NCBI RefSeq assembly: GCF_901933205.1
Contig: NC_044577.1
Coordinates: forward strand, 1,054,001 to 1,118,000
Source of the DNA: Camarhynchus parvulus
Lineage: Eukaryota > Chordata > Aves > Passeriformes > Thraupidae
Length of the DNA: 64,000 bases
Direction of reading: 5' to 3'
Positions 57,131-64,000 of this stretch are shown piece by piece. How positions within the stretch are numbered: position 1 is the stretch's first letter; every line of letters begins with the position of its first letter. The position numbers and the translations under genes were made by a program. The notes beneath the pieces were generated by a model. It searched no databases and had not been told where the DNA came from. It worked only from the letters and a program-made list of their open reading frames with translations.

Positions 57131-58374
57131 ACTAAGCTCCTTCCCAACTAAACCCTCACCAGGGGAGCAGCGCCAGACATCCACACTGACATTTCCAAAG
57201 CTTCCCCAGCAAAGTATTATCTGAATTTTTTTTCTTTTTTTTTTTGGGGGGGGGGGGTCAGAATTTACCAAAAATGGCTCTAAAGCTGCTTCCCCCTCCC
57301 CGTGCACGGACTTTTGTCTGGGCAGGGAAATCAGGAGCGACAGCTGAACTGGAAGGCAGCCTCTGCTTCAGAGCAAGCAATCCCACTAATCTTTTAATGC
57401 ACAGACAAAGCAAATGCCAAACTAATGAAATACCGGCTTATGCCTTCAAAGGGGAACATTTCAGACCCAGCAGAGCCAAGGGAACAAAGTTACCAGAAGT
57501 TAACAAAAGTCAGAGCAAGAATATTTTCCCTCAAAAAAAAAAAAAAGTAAAATAAAATAAAAAGTAAGTGCTAGACAACCACAAATACCATGATTCAAGG
57601 AAGGCTCTTTTGAAGGGCCCGGGGATGAAAGTCCAGAGTGAGTGATGTGAGCTGTGTAATCTTCACCAAGGGGAGAAGGAAAAGCAAGGAGGGATTTGAT
57701 GCAAATCAGCTCTATCATTCCTAGCTTGTATTCATTGGGAAAGGAGGGGAGGGGGGAGACTCCAATAATTCAACATCCAGACAACTTCACAGGAGCTTAG
57801 GGAATCTTTGCAAGAGCGATGCTATTTCTGGTATGCCAGGAATAATCCAGAGATTAATTATTTCTCCTGGGTTTAGGCAGGCACAGGCACTGCCTTCCAC
57901 CTTACCTCCTTGGGGCTGACATCCCTGGGAATATCCTCTGTGCTCCTTTGCACCTCCAAAGAAAGAGTCAGGGATTTTCCACTTATTTTGGGAGCCATTC
58001 CTTTCAAGTAACATGCAGGATCTTCTTGGGAGTCAAACTGCTCCAGCAGCAGGCACATCCCATAAACCCTCCCAGATCTTGCACCCCCAGCAGCCATTTC
58101 AATGAATTCCACAGGGAAACACCCCAATAATTGGCAGGGCTGTGTCTCAAGCCCTCCATCAAAGCCCCGATTCCAAACATTTCACTGCTCTGTCCATCAG
58201 AAGCTCCCAAAGGTCTCCACTACAAAGGTGACTTTTCTGGCCACAGCAGCTCCAATTTATTTGAATTTATTTCCCCCCCCCTCCATTTTATACAGAAAAA
58301 AATAGCTGGAAATGTGTCCCAACAATATCTTATCTCAGTCTTTGCTGTGACTTTAAAGTCAGCAAACCACCTTC
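57131..58374. other. Non-repetitive stretch, no gene seen
   Basis: A T run followed by a 12-G run lies at 57225-57258 and an A run at 57533-57546. No exon was recognised. Confidence 0.5.
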
Positions 58375-58520
58375 TCTTGGAATTATTTAGGCTGGAAAAG
58401 GCCCCTAAAATCAGAGTCCAACCATTGCCCCAGCCCTTCCAATGGCATCACTAAATTGTGTCCCCAGATGCCACATCAGCTTTTAAATACATCCATGCTC
58501 TCTGCTGCCTCACAAAGGTC
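58375..58520 (-). mobile_element. CR1-like fragment (3' end)
   Basis: Starts TTGGAATTATTTAGGCTGGA and continues CCCCTAAAATCAGAGTCCAA and CCCAGATGCCACATCAGC. Minus-strand, diverged. Confidence 0.75.
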
Positions 58521-58972
58521 ACCAGGCAAGTCTGCTCCAGCTCCACACCCCCCTAAAACCCCTCCAGTGATCTCTTACCTCCCCACAAAATCTCCCACTG
58601 TTTCCTCCCTTTCCATCCAGTCTCCAGCTCAATATTTTACAGACCATCAGAATCAATCCTAGATGCACTGCAGAGGTCAGGATGAAATAAAATGAAGAAA
58701 TATTTAAAGGATGGCAGTATTTATTGGTATTAATTATGTGGGGTTTCATGCAGACAACATGGGGTTTATTTATAAGCTGGATTGAGAGATCTCAGTTGTT
58801 CTGAGCACCAGAGGTCTGGGGAGCAACAGAGTCAGTCAGGTGCCACCATTTCAGGTGATTTGTTATAATAACATTAACATAAGCTATAAAACAAGCTTAA
58901 ATTGGTTTATTAATAGCTCTCAAAGTTTCATTATCAACAGGGAACGAGCATTTCAAGGGGAAATGTCCAGGG
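58521..58972. other. Non-repetitive stretch, no gene seen
   Basis: No repeat or exon recognised. Confidence 0.5.
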
Positions 58973-59095
58973 AATCACAGAATTATAGAGTGGTTTGGGT
59001 TGGAAGGGACCTTAAAGTTCATTCCACTATCCCAGGTTGCTCCAAGCCCTGTCCAGCCTGGCCTTGGACATTTCCAGGGATAGGGAAACCTGAGG
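58973..59095 (-). mobile_element. CR1 fragment (3' end)
   Basis: Starts GGAATCACAGAATTATAGAG and continues TGGTTTGGGTTGGAAGGGAC, CCACTATCCCAGGTTGCTCC and TGGACATTTCCAGGGATAGG. The CCATGGGCAGGG block is deleted. Confidence 0.93.
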
Positions 59096-60170
59096 GTTAT
59101 TTATCCCAATATTTTGGGATTAACCTGCTTTATGATAACTGAAACTAAGCTATGATTAAATTTGCAGGTAATGGAAACTGTTGAAGAAGGCTAAATGGAG
59201 GAAATCTCAAGGACATCAGGCTGCTAGACACAGACATATCCAAATAGAGCCAAATAAGGTCACATCCAGGAACCAGGAAAGCAGGTCAGACCCACAAAAT
59301 GAGACTGTCCCAGCCATTCTAATAGAGGAATGAGCAAGATGCAAATTGTCAGCTAAAAGCATTTTCTAGCTAAGGAAATTTTCAGTCATTTCATGCTTAA
59401 CCTTGGGACAATGAGGGGACAGTCCTCTTTCTTTGAGCACGACTCATAACTGTCCCAAAAGTGGGGCAAAATCCACCAAAAAACAAATTCACTGCAGGAA
59501 GGACTGGTGCATTCACCACACGAATGTGAAGCTTCCCAGATTTTCACTAAATCCAGGGCAGCAGATCAGGGAAACCCATCAAGGCCACGGGGGGGTTCAG
59601 CCTTGGAGCTTGCCACGTGCAGCATCAACTTTTTAACTACAAACACCCCTGTGAAGCTGCCTCTGAAGTTTAAGAGAAATCCCAGCAAGATAACACTGTG
59701 CCATGCTTAAATAATCCCAGTGATCAGAAATCCTTTGATGCTTAATGCTCAAGTTGGGATATTTTTAGAGAAGTGCTGGCTTTAGCTGAAAAAAGAGCCC
59801 ACTCCACACACTATCAGTCAACTGATCAGCAGATAGTATCTAGTCTCTAAATAATGCTGATCTGGAGAGAGGCTCCAGCTTTATGAAAAGACACTTGCCA
59901 GCTGATTTAAAGGTGCAGAAGTGAACACAAGTAGCAGCAGCTTAAGGGAAGATGACTGCAGAAGCTCGAAGAATCAACATCTTGAAAAGAAAGCTGAAGT
60001 CCTGGATGTCAGAGAATAAAAAAATTTAAGAAGGGGTATTAAGGCTAATGAAGGCACCAAGCTTGTGCATGCAGTGGAGAAGGTTATCCTGTCTCACAGC
60101 CAAAAACTTCCAAGTTGTCCCTGTCATCCTGGAACAGGATTTAACACAAGCAGAGGAAAACACATTTGCC
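59096..60170. other. AT-richer stretch, no gene seen
   Basis: About 1.1 kb with a texture like old retroviral internal or LTR DNA, but no partner in the window and no recognisable coding remnant. Confidence 0.4.
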
Positions 60171-60176
60171 CTCCAA

Positions 60177-60742
60177 TATTGGTTTCTCTGGATCTGGATT
60201 TAAGGCACTTGAGGAAATAGTTCATGTTCAGACTCAGGTGTTTATTATTTCTTATCAGTAAAACACTCTCACAACCACGAGTTCAGCAGCTTTTCACTAG
60301 AAGGCAAAAAATGGCCAACAATCTCTTGTTGCAAGGTCTTTTAAGACTAAACTATCCAATTAAGAAAGGACACCTAGACTATTTTCCCTTTTAACCCAAT
60401 AACTGCAATACCAAAGAGCTGCAATGGGGACTTTTCTGCCCAATTACAAAATGCCACCCAAATCCATGAAGTAGAAGGAAGAAGAAGCATAAAGAAGAAC
60501 AACCAGCCTCCCCTCTAAAACCTCCACCTTGCTTCATATTTATTGCCATATTCTAAAACCCCAAACTCTAAGTTTTCCACCCTGTGATGTTACACACTTC
60601 TAACTACACACCTCTAATCTCAGTGCTATCAATCCATTTTGGAAACCTTCTCCGCAGCCTCAAGGCAAATGCAGTGTTCTCTTGGGTGTCTGTGCCTTTA
60701 AGCATAGAAAGTTTAAAATTCTCAGCATCCAGGGTTCCAACA
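60177..60742 (-). mobile_element. Solo LTR, family C, class II-like
   Basis: The reference copy of family C in this window, 566 bp, bounded by a perfect 6-bp duplication CTCCAA (60171-60176 and 60743-60748). The ends are TATTGGTTTCTCTGG (TG decayed to TA) and CCAGGGTTCCAACA. Minus-strand AATAAACACC lies near 60240. The short GAAGGAAGAAGAAG at 60474-60487 is the site expanded to a GAA array in the copy at about 11900. Confidence 0.9.
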
Positions 60743-60748
60743 CTCCAA

Positions 60749-61254
60749 AACCAGCAGATTTTTGGAGCCTCTCTCAGCCCCAAAACCCCTGGGGATCCCT
60801 GACTGCAGGCTTTGCTTGGTGACAGCAGCTCTGCACCTCCTGTGGTCCAGGGGATCACGCCAGGTAACGTCAGAACTGCAACCTAAACATCCTCCTGGCC
60901 TGGGAATAACTTTGATTTTAAAGAAGAGACTTTTCTGTCTTCTTTTTCTTTATTCTTCCCTCATGATCCTGTTAATGCAGCTTCGGGGCTCAGTGCTGCA
61001 TTGTTCACCTCCAGAAGCACTACCTGCTGTCTCTTCACATAAAGAGCTGATGACAGGAGGAGGTTTATTACTCTAATCACTTGCAAGAAAAAAAAAAGTT
61101 ACTGCACATGCACTTGACTACTCAATTTGCTTTATGCAAGTTGTCCATGAACGTGATCATTTCTTTCAGCTATAAGATTGTTTAAAGTGCTCTTATCTCT
61201 TCCTCTCATTTTTTTTTTTTTAATTCTATTTCAGTAACATTGAGAAAGAGCCCA
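60749..61254. other. Non-repetitive stretch, no gene seen
   Basis: An A run at 61087-61097 and a T run at 61208-61221. Nothing else was recognised. Confidence 0.5.
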
Positions 61255-61425
61255 GAGAAGCTGTGGCTGCCCCTAGATCCCCAGAAGTGTCCAAGGCCAG
61301 GCTGGAAAGGCTTGGAGCCACCTGGGATAGTGGGAAGTGTCCCAGCCCAGGCCAGGGGGTGGGAATTGGATGACTTTAAAGTCCCTTCCCACCCAGGACA
61401 TGCTGGGATTCTGTGACCAGCCCTG
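61255..61425 (+). mobile_element. CR1 fragment (3' end)
   Basis: Reads GAGAAGCTGTGGCTGCCCCT, GGATAGTGGGAAGTGTCCCA and AAAGTCCCTTCCCACCCAGG, then GGGATTCTGTGA. Plus-strand. Confidence 0.93.
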
Positions 61426-61743
61426 GGCAGGAGGCTGCAGGGCAGCCAGAGGATGACACAGGATTTCAAGTGGAAACACAGAGTCACTGGGAGCTGACTT
61501 GTGGCATGGAAACCCCAAAGCTGGAGGCAAGTGATTCAGTGCAGTGAGCTTGTCAAGGCTGTAATAGCTCTGATTAGAGGTGTCAGCAATGCCACATCAG
61601 GTGCCTCATGAGCTGCAGCACCAGGGCAGCCAGGAGACAACAAGAAATCCATGCTGCTCATGAGCTGCAATTAAGGCTACCACTGACTAACAAAATGGGC
61701 AAAAAAAAACCCCCAAAACGAAAAGTAAACCACAGCAGGGAGG

Positions 61744-62157
61744 TGTGGCATTCACATTCTCTGATAAAATCCTTTTGCCCAGGATTTTTCTCTCCTGGGA
61801 AGCTGAGGAGCCTCAGAGAAAAGGAAAACAATTCTTCTCTCATTTGCTTCTCCTGTGTTGTGCTCATGTGGAATGTGTCTTAGATTGTTTACCCACAGGT
61901 GATTGTTCCATTGGATTCTGCTGGGAGTTGTTTTGGCTCTTTGGCCAATCAGGGCCAAGCTGTGTCAGGACTCTGGAGACAGTCAGGAGTTTTCATTATC
62001 TTCTTAGCATTCAGTAAGTATCCCTTTTGTATCCTTTAATATAGTATAGTATTCTTTAATATAATACAGTATCATAAAGTAATAAATTAGCCTGCTGAGA
62101 ACATGGAGTCAGATTCATCATTTCCTCCCAACGTCTGGGGGCAATCCAAATGCAATA
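61744..62157 (+). mobile_element. LTR, family F
   Basis: Begins TGTGGCATTCACATTCTC. It shares long blocks with the copy at 53964 (TGATTGTTCCATTGGATTCT, GGCCAATCAGGGCCAAGCTG, GAGAACATGGAGTCAGATTC). It ends near CCAAATGCAATA, a decayed inverted match to its start. GGGAGG flanks it (61738-61743 and 62158-62163). AATATAGTATAG and AATATAATACAG at about 62037-62070 are the unexpanded form of the TAATA array at 34440. Confidence 0.88.
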
Positions 62158-62324
62158 GGGAGGTGATGAGAGGGAACAGAAAACCAAAACCACTCAGGAT
62201 ACAGAGTGGCTTTAGGTAGAAGGCCCAGAGAGCCATAAAATGATCACCGTGGAGCTGTACCCACAGCAAACTTCCCAGGAGCAGCCTGCTCCTTCCCAAT
62301 GCCTTTAAGATGAAGGAGAGTAGA

Positions 62325-62560
62325 TTTAGACTGGATATTGGGAAGAAAGTGTTTCCTGTGAGGATGAAGAGGTGCTGGCACTGCCCAGAGCAGCTGTGGC
62401 TGCCCCTGGATCCCTGGAAGTGTCCAAGGCCAGGTTGGACAGGGCTTGGAGCCACCTGGGATAGTGGAAGGTGTCCCTGCCATGGCAGGGGTGGGATGAA
62501 ACGAGGTGACCTTTAAGGTTTCCTTCCAACCCAGAACATTTTAGGATCCTATGATTTCCC
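62325..62560 (+). mobile_element. CR1 fragment (3' end)
   Basis: Reads TTTAGACTGGATATTGGGAA, GCAGCTGTGGCTGCCCCTGG, GGTGTCCCTGCCATGGCAGG and TTTCCTTCCAACCCAGAACA, then TCCTATGATTTCC. It lies about 170 bp after LTR F. Confidence 0.94.
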
Positions 62561-64000
62561 TAAAGAGTTGTTTTCACGAGTGCTTTGCAAAGAGAAAGAT
62601 CAAGCAACTCTAGCAGGAGGAAATAACTCTGCTCACTCAAGCTCAGTTTTTATTTAGACCAAAGTCCAGCTGAGCAGGGTTCCCTGTGCCCAGTGCTCAG
62701 AACCAGCACCTGATCTCATCTCTGGAGGCAGGTTCCAGCTGTCCTGGAGCCTGCAGCACATCCAGCACGCCTCGGACCGGGCACCTGTCAGGAAGGATCC
62801 AGCTGATGGGTTTGAGGGCCCTGCTGTAATTACCTCATCACAGCGACACACACCCTGAGATGCAATCAGCTGCCAGCTAATTGCACAACATCCCCAGCGC
62901 GCTCAGAAACAGCGCAGGAGCCACATCAGTGGCAGGAATCCCATTAAAACCTCAGGAAGCACAAGCCCACCCACATTTGAGCAGGTCCTTGAGGAAGAGG
63001 CAGAGGTTGGAAAGGTCCCAGTGGGAAGGGCAGAGCTTTGGGAAAGCCCAACAGGTGTTTCAAGAGGGAGGTTTTGAGGCATGCACGCTTCCTTGGTGTT
63101 TTTTTGGTGGGGGAACACTGGCTCTTCCCATCCCTGCTCCCAGTCAACTCCATCCTTGGTTGTGGCAGCTCCCTCAAGGCAACAAAGAGCAGCAATTCCA
63201 AGAGAGCAGCAGCAGCTTTTTGTGGGTATTGTACCAGAAAGACAGCAAAGAGGATGGAACCTGAACTGCTGTCCCTGCTGCCCTGCTTGTCCTGGGAGTA
63301 CTTTACAATCCCTGCAGACAGATCCCTCAGCCTGGCAGTTCATCATCAGCATCCTGGCTGCTCAGGGCCTGAGAGGTAAATAAACACACAGCTACGCTGA
63401 TGCCTTCTGCCAGCAACCCAGAACAGCCACAGGGACGAGGCAAGTCTTTATTACAGCCTTTAGGCAGCAAGTCAGATTCATTCCCTGAGAATCCTGCACA
63501 AGAGATGTGCAGATAACAGATTCCCACCTCCATCGAGGCATCTTTACACATCACTATTCCACACTGTATTTAAGGCATGTTAAAAGTTCTTCCTTGAAAG
63601 TCACAGCTCCCCATCCCCAGCACTGTGGGGGTTTTTTTGGGGCACTTGCTTAGAGACACAGCAGCGTAGAACCCCCAGAAGTTCAGCAAGCACGGCAAGA
63701 CAGCAAGGCTTAGAAAGAATTGAAAAATAAAGTCTCAACAAGAAAGCTCCTTAGAGGAATGCAATTGATTTTCCAAGTCTTTCAGACCACGTATTTTAAT
63801 TAATATTTATCCTACCTACTTAAATGCCATAATCTGCGCTGTGTTAGAACTGCAGCATTCAACAATTGATGCCATTAATTCTGCCCACCATGGCATCTCT
63901 CCCTCTTCCAGATGCAAGGGGAAGCACTCAGCAGAGAACAGAGGGATCCTTGCAGCCTTCCACATGTGCTGGGAAAGCAGCAGCAGCAGCTGCTGCAATA
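62561..64000. other. Non-repetitive stretch to window end, no gene seen
   Basis: No transposon, RNA gene or exon was recognised. Open frames of 100-149 codons at 62880-63383 overlap on both strands without a domain. The window ends in a short CAGCAG run. Confidence 0.5.

Overview
The window looks like vertebrate, specifically bird, genomic DNA and most likely a songbird, though the rank below bird is an inference. The main evidence is about 25 truncated CR1 (chicken repeat 1) LINE pieces. They carry the family's recognisable 3' end, which in minus-strand copies reads as a tGGTTTGGGTTGGAAGG-type start followed by the GCCATGGGCAGGGACACC block. Alongside them are at least a dozen well-bounded solo long terminal repeats (LTRs) of endogenous retroviruses. 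I found no cellular protein-coding gene, tRNA, rRNA or other RNA gene that I can support. The long open frames either fall in tandem repeats and CR1 copies or lack recognisable domains and codon structure. The window is best read as intergenic or deep intronic DNA.

Layout. Bases 1-690 are a composite satellite of GGATCA hexamers with an embedded unit of about 33 bp. A CR1 copy (2232-2850) runs straight into a 1.1 kb array of 8-bp units (2851-3936). From 6.3 to 15.8 kb there are five LTRs from four families: A at 6301, B at 8088, C at about 11900 and 15256, D at 13310. From 16 to 30 kb there are scattered CR1 fragments, one LTR (E, 22380) and a compact candidate regulatory element (20020-20300). 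From 30 to 45 kb is the densest repeat zone. It holds LTRs of families A, C, F, D and G, a pair of G-poor AT-rich elements of unknown identity (38773 and 41047), a duplicated block of about 150 bp (36788 and 40753), and a 1 kb CR1 3' fragment with reverse-transcriptase remnants (42604-43625). From 45 to 64 kb there are more CR1 tails, LTRs A (48656), F (53964 and 61744) and C (60177), a CR1 endonuclease-domain remnant (56865), and two long tracts made almost only of A and C (50018-50395 and 52865-53490).

How it fits together. Ten LTRs are bounded by direct repeats of 5 or 6 bp that can be read directly (one 6-bp pair has a single mismatch), and none has an internal retroviral region beside it. 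They are therefore solo LTRs, presumably left by LTR-LTR recombination. Three long microsatellites (GAGAA, GAA and TAATA) lie inside LTRs, each growing from a sequence that unexpanded relatives carry in a short form. The G-poor element pair, the one-stranded A/C tracts and the candidate element at 20 kb are the parts least explained by known families.
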